From NCBI RefSeq assembly GCF_023343835.1, contig NC_064449.1:3013778-3077777 (forward strand): a stretch of 64,000 nucleotides of DNA. Direction: 5' to 3'. This DNA comes from Lagopus muta. Taxonomy: Eukaryota > Chordata > Aves > Galliformes > Phasianidae. A program made the position numbers and the translations under genes. Numbering within the stretch: position 1 is the first letter of the stretch; each line of letters opens with the position of its first letter. Below are positions 1 to 11,400 of this stretch, in pieces. A model generated the notes under the pieces. That model was not told the origin of the DNA. It saw only the letters and a list, made by a program, of their open reading frames with translations, and made no database searches.

Positions 1-1710
1 CACTTCCTAATGCCATCAGCAATCAGCAAGGAAGATCTGGTAGGCAGGCGGTGCGTCGGGCCCCTTTGCCAAGCAATGAAAGAAGCGAAGCTCAGTGCTT
101 TTTTAAGCACTACCTGAGTGTTGAAGAGAGGGACTTTTTAGCAGTAAATACTGCTACGTGTGGTTCAGGGGGTGATACAGCAGCTTTGGAAGCGCGGTGG
201 CATTTCAGCATTGAGGCTGATGCTCAGGGCTGTTTGTCTGCCGCAGCCCTGGGTGAGATAACACTGCCAAACCATCAGAGCTGTGTAACACTGCAATGGC
301 CGCTCCGCCAATTACATTCCATTTTTATGGTCTCACAGCAATTACCCTGCGTTTTATGGTGCCGTAACGTATTAGGCTTTATGGCTTCATACCCGCTGCA
401 GCACGGAGCCTTTGCATGGGGAGCAGGGAGCACCAGAAGCCTCCTGAGTCCCAGGGATGTGGCCCCACTTGAAGGAAGAAGCCCTCAGCGTGTCCCTGAG
501 GGTTTATATTCCAAAAATGGAAATGAGGAGCTGAATGGATTCATTTTGCTGGCAGCGTGCGGGGCAGGGTAAACAACACAGAAGCAGCTCCAGGGTGGTC
601 CAAATGCATCAGGCACCCTCAGAGGCCCTTCTTCTTCCCATAGCCAAGGGTGTCTGTGCCCCCCAATTGCTCAGCTACCTCCTGCCCCATTTCCAGGCTG
701 GCATCAGGCAGCTCTGCCCCTATGACCCTCTGTAGCTCCTCTGTGGTTGCCCTGTGACACCCCCCCTCCAACTTCTGTTTCTACTTCCTTGTTTTGGAGA
801 TTTCTCTCTGCCGCATCCCTGCAGAGCAAATCTCAGCCTGCAGAAGAGCTCGCGAAAACAATAAATTACAACTAAAACAGTGGAGTGAATCAAGTTAAAG
901 CATCTCCATGGTGAAGGTAAAGTGAGGCACTGAGCAAAACGACATGCAAAGCCCCATGCTGGGCTTTGGGTCATTCCCATTCATAGTGGGGTCAGCGCAG
1001 TGCTTGTACTGGGGGGGGGGGGGGGGCAGCAGGCAAGAAGCTGGATGTCCCCCACTTTGTTTCCTTCTGTTCCATTTGCACCATGCACTGTGGATCCAGG
1101 GTCTTATCACTTCCCATCCCATCGCTTGAACATGTGTAGCCACAGCTAAATGACTCCCGTGCCTCATTAGCAATGGGATCAACTGCTGTGTTGGCTCTGA
1201 GGTGCTTCTCTTCCTGCCTCAAACACCCCAATCCAAAGGGGGCACCTTGGGGCTCCTGCTCTGCAAAGAGAATTTTGGGAGGATCTCCCCATGCTTCTCA
1301 CTGGGCTCAATGCCAAAGGCCCCAGAAGCAAAGGGCATACAGGGCATGGCCAGGGTATTGCTGGTAGCCAACAGGAAGGGATGCTGCTCCAGTACAGAAG
1401 GAATGAATGAGTTTCATTAAGTTACAGTGATAAGCTCCAGACACTGGTAATGGTGCTTAATGGATCTAATGCACTTCTCGTGGTTGTGCATCACCAACAC
1501 GCCCCTGGAGACCACTCACTCCCACGGCTGCTCAGTGCTTTTGAGACTAAAAACGAGCATAAAAGTGGCATGTGGGGTCCGGGGGGGGGTTGTGATGCTT
1601 GGGTTCTGAACCCAACCCCAGCCTACCCCGTATACCCACAGTGCCACCTCCCCACGGCTCCAAAACACCTCCAGGGATGGAAAGCCCACCCCCTGTGGGC
1701 AGCTCTGCCA
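1..1710. other. Upstream non-coding sequence
   Basis: I see no supported gene here. Open frames such as 51-572 (GTG start) have no recognisable domain and no splice context. The stretch has a pure G-run at 1010-1026 and moderately high GC. It may include distal promoter elements of CCDC60 or the tail of the intergenic space to the preceding gene. Confidence 0.5.
1010..1026 (+). repeat. G homopolymer run
   Basis: A run of about 17 G residues in the upstream region; a likely slippage and sequencing-error site. Confidence 0.9.
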
Positions 1711-2061
1711 GTGAGGGGAGGGGGCGGCCCTCAGGAGGGGTCGGGGTCGGGGTCCGGAGGGGGGGGCAGGGCGGGTCGTGATGTTGCAGCCATGGGGCTG
1801 AAGGGGTTTGTGCTCTGCGGAGGGAGGTGCTCGGCTCTGTGTACTGCCGTTCCCTGGGAGACGGGGTGGGTGTTGGGTTCCCAGGCAGAGAAGGGTTTTG
1901 TTGTTGTGGAAGGAGGGCTGGGGTTCGTCAGCGACTGCTGCTGGGTGTTGGAAGTTGTAAAGGAGGTTTGCAAGGAGGTTGCAGCAGAGGTTTGTCGTCA
2001 TGGCTGGGAAAGTAAAGTTTGCAATAGTATAAGGAGCACAAACTGCTCCTGTGCTGGAGCA
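1711..2061 (+). promoter_or_regulatory. Probable CCDC60 promoter / 5' UTR region
   Basis: This is the most GC-rich stretch upstream of the CCDC60 start. It has GC-box-like GGGCGG at 1722-1727, four G-runs at 1737-1766 that fit a G-quadruplex pattern, and a second GGGCGGG near 1770. No convincing TATA box is seen. An imperfect inverted repeat at 1849-1862 (GTTCCC, TG, GGAGAC) resembles an RFX X-box, the element used by many ciliary genes. The promoter function is inferred from position and composition; no transcription start can be read from sequence alone. The frame of exon A stays open upstream through this region to 1450, so translation could in principle begin earlier or the exon could be longer. 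Confidence 0.45.
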
Positions 2062-2457
2062 ATGCCGGCACCGGGCGTGCCCAAAATCAGCAGAGCTGAG
2101 GCACCTGCGGCAGCTAACACTGAGCTCAGGGCTGCTGCGCTGCCAGAGCCACCCAAGGACGGAGGAACCAAGGTACCAACAGCCTGCAAAGCGCTGAACC
2201 CCAGAGACTTCGTGCGCGTTCAGCCTCTGCCTGCTTTGGCTGAGAGAGAAGGGAAGGTGCTGGCCAGGAGCTGGGCGCTGTACAGGAGCAGCGGGCCGCC
2301 GTCAGAGCAAGTGTGCTGGGAGAAGTGGCACCGGAGGGAACGGCAGCGCACGCAGGGGCTCTTCACCCCCCGAGGGAAGCCCTACCAGGAGCTGGGCGAG
2401 CTGCTGTGCGCCGACCCAAAGCAGCTCACCCTGCGCTCTTTGGGACAGCTCGCACAG
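2062..2457 (+). CDS. CCDC60: CCDC60 exon A (putative first coding exon)
   Basis: Encodes residues 1-132 from ATG at 2062 (G at -3) to the donor CACAG|GTAGAG, ending in phase 0. The first 45 residues are Ala/Pro-rich and look poorly constrained. Residues 46-132 look like real domain sequence, with [10 protein letters not shown], an Arg/Glu/Trp-rich [14 protein letters not shown] segment, then GKPYQEL and [15 protein letters not shown] content is much higher than in later exons, as is usual for avian first exons. The human protein as I remember it begins nearer to exons B/C, so this exon is an N-terminal extension relative to that isoform. It could also belong to an alternative transcript. The start is the first ATG after the G-rich promoter-like block that keeps this domain intact; an upstream in-frame ATG at 1792 is also possible. 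Confidence 0.65.
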
Positions 2458-5400
2458 GTAGAGCCGGCTTTCTGCTCATCTTTGCATAGGAAACAAAGAA
2501 ACAAAAACTTTCTAAGTCCCCGCTGGCAGGGAGGAGAATGGTTGCTTCTGTTTCAATCGGTGTTCCCTGCCTTGCTGTGGTGCGGACAGTGGGAGGGGGG
2601 AAACCATTCTGAGGGTGAGGATGAAGGTTAAAAAACAGGAGTGGACAGTGCTGGGATTTAAAGGGTGGGTAAAAGGCTTGAAGTTGTGGATGCCCCGTCC
2701 CTGGAGGTGTCCAAAGCCAGGTTGGATGGGGCCCTGGGCAGCCTGGTCTGGTATTAGACACAGGGTTTGGCAGCCCTGCCTGCAGCAGGGGGGGTTGGAG
2801 CTTGGTGTTGCTTGAGGTCCCTTCCAACCCAAGCCATCCTATGATCCTCTAGGGGTGCTCTGTAGCCAATTCTGAACTCTGCTACTTCTCCTTTTGACCA
2901 CATTAGCACGTTAAAGGCATGCTGAAAGCACCAAAAAGGTTTGAAAGTCTTTCTTTTCCCCTCCTAAGAAGCAGCGGTTACTGCATTTGGAAAACAAAGC
3001 ACTTGCCTGGCACTGAATCTGACCAGTCCTGTGCTTTGCGCCGTGCCCAAAAGTCAGGGAGGGCCCAGAACTTCAGGCTGTTCTCCCTCCCAGTCTCCTT
3101 ATTTAAGTTGTCAGCGTGCTCTGCAGAAACCAATTTAAGCTTTTATTTTCTTTTCTCAAATATACAAAACCAAAACCGTGTTCCTACGGCCCGATTTAAA
3201 AGTACTTTATGACCTGCATTTTGTTTTGTATTTACCCCCAATCCTTCCCTCCCTTCTCTGTCTCTGTAGTATCCTGAATACCTTGAGAAGATTGTAGATA
3301 CCAGATGCATCTAATTCCAGGTGTCTGAGACTGCTAAGAAATATGTTGTATTTGATTAATGCATTTGTACTCATCTCTGCCTTCTTGCAGAGATTCTTCT
3401 TGCATTTTCTTCAGCGAGAGGCAGAGCTGATAATTTGCAGTGGTGGATGGCAGTAAAATTTGTAAACAGTAAGGAGATAATAAAGGCCCTGGGCATTCAG
3501 GGGGCTTGGGTATGCTAATATCTGCTGGCAAATGTCACTTTGTAAACTGATATGATTTCAAAAAAAGAAGTCCTTAACAGCTAAAAACATTTTTGTAATG
3601 AGCGTGCTGGGATGGTTACACAAAATGATATGGGCAGAGGATATTATATGTGGTAATTGCATGTTTAGGATCCTTTTTATAGCTGCTCAATGCCAACAAA
3701 TGTGTTTAGAGAAGCTGTGTATGTCCATTGATGCTTTTTGTGTCTTTATTAAGTAAATTTGGTGGCTGAAGCCTTAGAATGGATATTTCAGTGTTCTGAC
3801 TGTTGCATTGGAAGCTGCTGTTCTGTGATCACACCGTGGAAGTGGCACCTGTCTGCCAATAAAAGCTGGCTCTGTGCAGTGACAGAATCCCCTTCCATTG
3901 CAGCCCTTTGGGATGAAATGAGCCCGTTTCCATACTACTAAGAGTATCAGAGAGTGTTGGAGGGAGGCTGGTGGCCCTGCCTGTGGCAGGGGGTTGAAAA
4001 TTGATGATCCTTGAGGTCCCTTCCAACACAAGCCATTCTATGAACCTTTTGAACATCCAGTGCAAATAATTGGAAGTTACTTCATACAGTCTGAGACATT
4101 TTTTTTTCTCTCTTTCTCAAAGGTCAGGCATTGCATTGCATTGCATTGCAGACAGCACTGATTCGTGGCAAGTCAAAGAACGTCACTTTCCAGACAGTAT
4201 TTTTGATCTTTCTAAGCATTCAGAGCAATGTGTTAAAGGTCTTTTTCTTATTCCCTCATGTGACAGTGCGCGGTGATTGGTCGCCTTTTATCAATGTTTA
4301 TATAGCTTTTTTTGCCTTAATTGCTATGACAAATTCATTTGTTAAGCTTTTGAAGTGGCTTGTTGACTTTTCACATGGAAGAGAGGTGGCCTTTTTGACA
4401 GAGCCCTAAAAACAATCCAGGCTCACAAAATTATTACTGCCAAAGCCTGCTCTGTGCTTGTCATAAAAACCTATACTGTAATTCTGTGCTTTAGGTAAAT
4501 AGATCACTAGATAAGATTGACAGCAACATCAGCAAAGGAAGGTTTTAAGCTGGAAACCGGAGAAGAAAATGGAGCAATTTCTTTCAAGATAAATTACACT
4601 GATGTTATTTGTTATTGCTGCAGTTAAAGATCTGTCAGGGTATCCGATCTAATATTTCGCTTCCCAGAAGACTGAAGAGATGTATTGCAAGGCAGAACTT
4701 AGGATGCAAAGAGCCTTTTCCCTCTCTGATGTCAAGGTTGGTTGTAATTCCTTGTTGCTCCAGGAAGAGCAGGAAAACATTGTGGTGGTGGCTCACTGAT
4801 ATCCCTGGAACGGGGAAACTGGTCAGACCAGGCTGTGTGTGGCGGCGTTCCTAATGACTTCCAAATTGCATAACCCACATAGGGTTGTTTGGGTGACCCA
4901 AGTCTCAAGCCTACCTCTGTGAAACGGTGGGCCCCAATCTTTTCTTACTGAAGAGCAAACAACAACAACGAAAGCAATGGCTTACTGGGGTGCATTAAAA
5001 AGAGCGTGGCCAGCAGGTCAAAGGAGGTGATCCTCCCTCTCTACTCTGCCCTGGTAAGACCTCATCTGGAGCACTGCGTCCAGTTCTGGGCTCCCCAGTA
5101 CAAAACAGACAGGGATCTCTTGGAAAGAGTCCAGCGGAGGGCCACGAAGATGGTAAAGGGCCTGGAGCATCTCCCCTATGAGGAAAGGCTGAGTGAACTG
5201 GGTCTGTTCAGCCTTGAGAAAAGGAGACTGAGAGGGGACCTGATCCAGGTCTATAAATATCTGAGGTGTGGGGGGCAGAATGGCAAGGCCGGACTCTTTT
5301 CATTGGTGAGTGGAGACAGGACAAGGGGAAACAGCTGGAAACTGCAGCATAGGAAGTTCTGCACAAACATGCGCAAGAACTTCTTTACAGTGAGGTGACG

Positions 5401-8400
5401 GAGCACTGGAACAGGCTGCCCAGGGAGGTGGTGGAGTCTCCTTCTCTGGAGATGTTCAAGACCTGCCTGGATGCCGACCTGTGTGACCTGCTGTAGGGAA
5501 CCTGCTTTGGCAGGGGGTTGGACTCGATGATCTCTGGAGGTCCCTTCCAACCCCTACAATTCTGTGATTCTGTGATTTACGTTAGGTCTTGAAAAAACTC
5601 TGGGAATATCTTGAAACCTCCTTCCCAAGACAAGGTGGAATTTCAATGGAATAGGAAAGTGTAATATTTCTATCAGTTATTAAGCCACCAAACACCAATG
5701 CTTTCTCCTGCAGTTGCTATCTGAGGTAGGTAACTCACAAGGATGGATGTTGCTCAGCCTGTTCTTCCAGCAGTGCCAAAGCATTGCATGAGATGTTCAG
5801 GTTTAAATATCTCTTGCTGCAGTGGGGTTGGTCACTGGTTGCTGGAATGTGACCCTTCTCTATGTCTTGCTGGAGGTGGTCTTAAAGTCTGTGTTAGTCA
5901 ATGCCTGAGTATCTCTAACAATTAAAAACTGCACATCTGCAGCTCTGAACGGGAAATTTGGAGGTGCATTTTTGTTTGCAAAGATTAATTCATATTTGAT
6001 TTAAGTTTTTACTGCTTAATCCTTCTGCTTGTAGTACTTTACCAGGCTTAATGTGTCATGATAGTCTCTCAGCTCTGGATTACAGTGTTTGTGTAAGGGC
6101 TGGTGTTTTGGGCAGGATGAAGGGAATGAGCAAGAAACAGGGAGGGCACAGAAGAGGCTGTAGCAATGAGATTCACATTTTAAGCTTCCTCAGTGACCCA
6201 GGTCCTTAAATGTTCCAGTTGAGTACAATGAGAGCAAAGATGAAAAATGCAAACTTAGACCCAACCATCTAAACGCTGAAGTAAGTCAGCTTTATTACAG
6301 GTAATAATAATTATTGACACACTGGTTGCCCAAGGAGGCTGTGGATGCCCCATCCCTGCAGGCATCCAAGGCCAGGCTGGATGTGGCTCTGGGCAGCCTG
6401 GTCTGCTGGTTGGCAACCTGCACACAGCAGGGGGTTGGAACTCTTTAAGGTCCTTTCCAACCCAGGCCATTCTATGATTCTATGAATATTTAAGCATTCT
6501 TGTTGATAGTTTTATTGAAATGTTTTTCTTTTTAGCCTTATGAGACTGACAACCATTGCCTCTCTTGTGTGCTTGGAGAAAGTGTCTTACAAAGTGAAGT
6601 ATCTTAGCTAACAGCATATAAAAAACAGTAAGCATGAAGAATTTCTGATCCTGAGCTCTTGCTTTATCTTTTAGCACCAAAATGGTGATGCAGATGGGTC
6701 CAGAGATTAGGACATGTGCTTACAGGATTACCAGGTTGCTTGTTTCTAATGTTGGGTTTTCCTTCTTGTTTGGCTAAGAGCAATAGCTTTACTTCCTGAC
6801 ATATGAGGTAATACTCTTAACCTAAGCCTAACTACATGAGAATGTTGTGTCCCATAAAAAAGGAGGCTGTTACGATTGCTAATAGCTAACCACACCATCT
6901 CCACGCTGCTCAATTCAAAACAGTCTAATCAGTTTCGAAAGTTCAATTTCTATTCCTGAAGCCTGCTTTTGGTAATGAATTAAGGGAAGCATATCAAATG
7001 CAATAACGCATTGTTATTAAGGTTTTAGTAAACTTGCCAAATGTCAGGCTGCTGGTACAGTCACGGTGCATTACACTGCTGTGATTACAGCTGAATTGTC
7101 ATCATAGCAAATTGCATTGCTCACCTAGGTTTGGGAATTGATCTGCAGCAGCGTGCCTGGGGCAGGGGAGAAGTGTGTGTAAAAAGGTGACACTTGCCAG
7201 TGAATATTCAAAGCATTTGATTTCTGGAAGGCTTAGAGCCTGCTTGTATGTAGTAAACACAGATATTCTGTAAGGTGTGCAGTGGGAGGAGTAGAATAGT
7301 CGTTGTGTTTGAAGGATGGGTTGCTCCCCAGCAGAGGGGCTAGTTGAGTGCCTTCTGCTTGCTGGAAGTGCTTTGTAAAATGGTAAAATTGTTGTCACTG
7401 TTTAAATGTGTAATTGGTTCTGTTTAGAGCTTGCAGTGGATGCTGGAGCACTAATTCATGGCTGTTTCTGATCCTCTGTATCTCTCTAATAGCACGAAGG
7501 AATGTTAACTTTGCCAACAGAGCAGTGCTACCTGAGAATTTAGTATGGAAAGTGATGAAGAATAATGTAGCTAGTAGAAGAAGAAGGGGAGATGAACTTG
7601 CATGAGCAAACAACAGTTGAAGCAAGTTGCAGTTTAGCCAGGGCAGCTTGCTGACTCCCACCACACAGTGCATGGAAGAGCTGAAGAGGGATGATCCTTC
7701 TCATACAGACAGTAACAATCTGCGGTTTAAATTTATTTATTTCAACTCAGAAACATTGAAGCCAGTTGTTAAATTGGAATATTTCCATGTGCAGGTGAAG
7801 TGAATAGAGGTGCTCAGTTGTGAGGGGGAAGTGTAGTATTGAAAGCTTGAAAGCCTTTTGTATAAAATCAGATCAGTAATATTTCACTTTCCTCGCGACT
7901 GTAGAATGATGTGTCTTAAACTGCAAGTAATGAAAGGCAGTGCTTTCTATGGCTAGAGATGCTGCTCATTATTCATGAAATGTCTATGGAAGAAGCGTTG
8001 AACGCTCAGCAGCAATGAGGGAAAAGACACAACGGAATGTCTCTCCGTTCTTTGTAGTATAATGTGACCTTTCCATTAAATTAACGTTGTGCTATTTGCA
8101 CAAAAAGAGAGCTAAGCTAGAGAGTATTTTTAGGGGACAATAGTCAAGTTAATTGGTAGCTATATAACTGTCACACTTTACATTAAGAGCTCAAAAGCAG
8201 CGATGGGGAATGGGGTAGCAGCTATAATGTTACTCTGGATTCTCTTCAGTGGAAAAGGGAGTTGCTTTGCATCTTGGTTGAAAGCTTGACTGTGGCTTTG
8301 TCTGGGGGACACTATAGCCTGGGGCTGTTATTTTCCCCAGTGTATTAAGATGGAGATTTTGGCTAATTAATCAGTGGCTTTCTGCTGAAAGCTTTGCCTG

Positions 8401-11400
8401 TCCTCTCTCCTAGTCTAGATAGGAAGCACAGATTCCAAAGTCCTCAAGTAAAACACTGCAAGATTGCAGTTTGACTTCAGACAGCAGTATGCAATTTGAT
8501 TTAAGGGCCAGAAGGTGCTTCATGAAGTGCTTGTGATGTATTTAGCTTTTAATTTGTGCACTGCATCCATTACAAAGCTTACCCTTTTAAGAACTTTTAA
8601 CTCACTCTAGCTGCATTACATCAGGCTTCAAATAACAATTCATAGGTTTGAAATGGAGGAGAGATTGTACTGCTTGGTGGCTTTCTTCTTTGGATGGTTT
8701 TGGTAATGTTTTCTATCCCACAGTGAGAGTGAGGCTGTAGTAAACTGGAGCCCAAAGAAGCCCTTGGCTCCTCCTTAGCACTGTGAGTGCCCCCTGTTGT
8801 GTCTTTGGCCTTGAACCCATGGCAGTGCAGCTTCTGAGAGGATAAAGTCACACAGTTCCTTGTGCACTACAGCAGTCCTTGGATTGCAGTGCTTCATCCT
8901 GAAAGTAGTTACTTTGATAGGTTTGATCCCTGTTCTTCATTTCTCTTCTTCAGGTAAAACCAATGGTTCCCAGTGATCTTGCATTATTTGCCTCCTACAC
9001 TGAGGATCCTGCTTGGGCCAGGATTCCAGGGTGGCATCACTTGGTCCAGTGCTGTGTCAGCATTTCTCTCTCAGTGCTTCATGAACCTTTGTCTGTGAAC
9101 TCTCCTCTGTCATGGTTGATTTTCCCCTTTACATGCACTTCTCCCACCCTCCACGTGTGCACGTATGCACATGCTCCACAGAAAGCCATGTTTTAATTAC
9201 TTGTATCCCTTGAATCTATCAGCTCTTTGTTCAGATAGGAGAATACTTACAGCTTAATTAGACAATAAATGATCCTTGTGGCTAATTGTTTGCCCTGTTG
9301 TTGGGGGAATTATTTGGGAGATAACTCCGTTTATTCATTAAATAACTATGGCCAAAAATAAAGGGTGGAAACATCATCACTTTTGCTGGAGAACTGATGA
9401 CAGGAAGATAAAGTTGTCATGCTCCACAGCTTTAGAGTAACTCATGCACGGTTCTTACCTTGAATCCCCCCAGCTAGGCTGATCCCTGTGCATTTTAGTG
9501 TTGTCTGATCCCAGCTGCCAGGTACCACTGGTCACCTCGATCTGATGCCTGCCAGCTGGCTGCACTGTGTGCATCAGAGGGGCTGACAAGATGGCAAGCA
9601 GTGGATATCATCTTATGGGGCCTGCACACTGCACTCCTCAATAAAAGTCACACGGGAGAGCCCAGCAGTGATGCTGCTCGTCTGTCTCATAACCAGCTGC
9701 CCAGCAGATGCCTGAATAGAGGGGAGCAGGACAGGGCAGAGGTCTGGAAGTCTCATGGGCGGCTCTTGGGGCTGGCACTCTCTGGGAGGTGTAATAATGC
9801 TTGCAGGTTCCTGGGCTTGCTGACAGACAACAGCGTGACTGCCATCAGATGCAGTGGTCAGGTAAGACAACATTAAGCCACAACAAAGTGGCAATTGGAT
9901 GACAGAGATTTTTTGCCTCGAATGGACAGAAATAGGAGAACTGTGACCCATCTGCAGCATAACGACAGCATAACAGTATGCTGAATTTAAGGAGAGTGCA
10001 TTCCCTTTCTCAATGCTTTTTCTTTTGAAGCTGGTATGTTCTGCTCTGTTTAGCGTTGATCGATGATGCCAGAGCTAGAAATGCTTAAGATTTGATGTAA
10101 CACATTTATTAAGTTGTCAGAGTAATCAAACATCTTTTTAACAGCTGTTTTGGAATAAAAAATAAATAAATGTATTCTAGTTCAGTACTTTGCAGTGGCT
10201 TGAACACTTGAAGCTGATCTCCCTGCAGTTCTGAACTTCTCAGCCAGACTGGCAGGTTGTTCCAATAAAGGATCTGTTCAGCTGCATAGTGAAAGCCTTT
10301 CCCATTAAGGAAATATTAGCTGAAAGTGGACGGTTAAAGCACCCCGTTCTTTATGCTGCCTTTCCTTGTTGGTATATGATGTCTTAGGGTCATGTAGTCA
10401 AGCAGTTTTAGAAATGTCACATAACAAACACCTCTATTTTCTTTCTGCTAACACCACCAACAGGTGATGGGTTACCTACAGGTATCCACCACGTCCTGCT
10501 CCAGTTTTTCTTCCCGCTAGGTTACCTTGAAACGTTAGGAATTAATTCCTGGAGTGGCTGTCAGAGAAACTGACAGTGAATCAAAGCAGTGAGACAAATT
10601 GCTCGTTACAGTTCAGGGAGCTGAGCCCTCCATGCAGACAGCTGTACCATGGCTGGGGGGTTCTCAGGCACATCACCGCCAGCTCTGCCTTGACAAATGC
10701 TGTCCCTGTTTGCTGGTGAAGCTGATAGGTGGATTGCCATCACATAAATGCGCTTTAAGCTCCCATCAGAGGCACTGCTGTGTTTCTAGGGACTGTTTAG
10801 GTGTGTTTCTTGTCGCCTTATACAGGGCTTGTGTCACTGTGCAGCAGCCTGAGCTATGGACGATGCTGTTAATCCATGAAAAATGAGAAATTAAACCCCT
10901 GGCTGGATCTTAATGATCCTTATCCAGATCCATCAAATCACAGCTTGATTTTTATTTTTCTGAGATTTTCTGTTTGTTTTTGTAAGAGCTTGGAAGTGCT
11001 AAATTCATTCAGCTTTGCAGTATGGCATTCAGAAATCCCTCACTGCTGCCAGTGATCTTACTCCAGCTTTTAGTGAGTATGGATTAAAGAACAGATTGGG
11101 AGGAAAAATATCCTTTTCTAAATAGCCACCTTGCTGTTCCATTTAGCTCATCAGAAGTATTCCAATCCTTCTTTTTCAAACAAAGTAAAGTACTGTGTGA
11201 TTTTTCTTTTCCCCTTCAGGTGTTTCATTTTCAACTGTTCCCATGAGAAGTGTTAAGTCGTATTACCTCCATGAGATGTTTGAGGTCTGAATGTGTGCGT
11301 GGCAGTAATTGGTAAGCCAGGATGAGTGAGCTACAAAGGATACAGGCTGTAGAGCAAGATTTTCCAGCACCTCTTGGTTGTGCTGGCAAATTGTATGAAT

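Noticed and set aside
860..865. AATAAA that might end an upstream gene
   Set aside because: No coding sequence recognisable as a terminal exon precedes it in the window; the hexamer occurs by chance in AT-rich DNA.
1450..2061. Long open frame continuing upstream of CCDC60 exon A
   Set aside because: The translation is Gly/Trp/Cys-rich low-complexity sequence arising from the G-rich promoter block. It lacks family similarity and is better explained as promoter/5' UTR, though an earlier start cannot be fully excluded.
5006..5398. 130-codon open frame that looks protein-coding
   Set aside because: It is the C-terminal remnant of the CR1 reverse transcriptase polyprotein inside a 5'-truncated LINE copy, not a host gene.
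9601..9876. Possible extra exon in CCDC60 intron 1 with a CAG|GTAAGA donor at 9861
   Set aside because: The acceptor at about 9808 has a poor pyrimidine tract, the sequence matches no part of CCDC60, and the neighbouring exons already join in phase.
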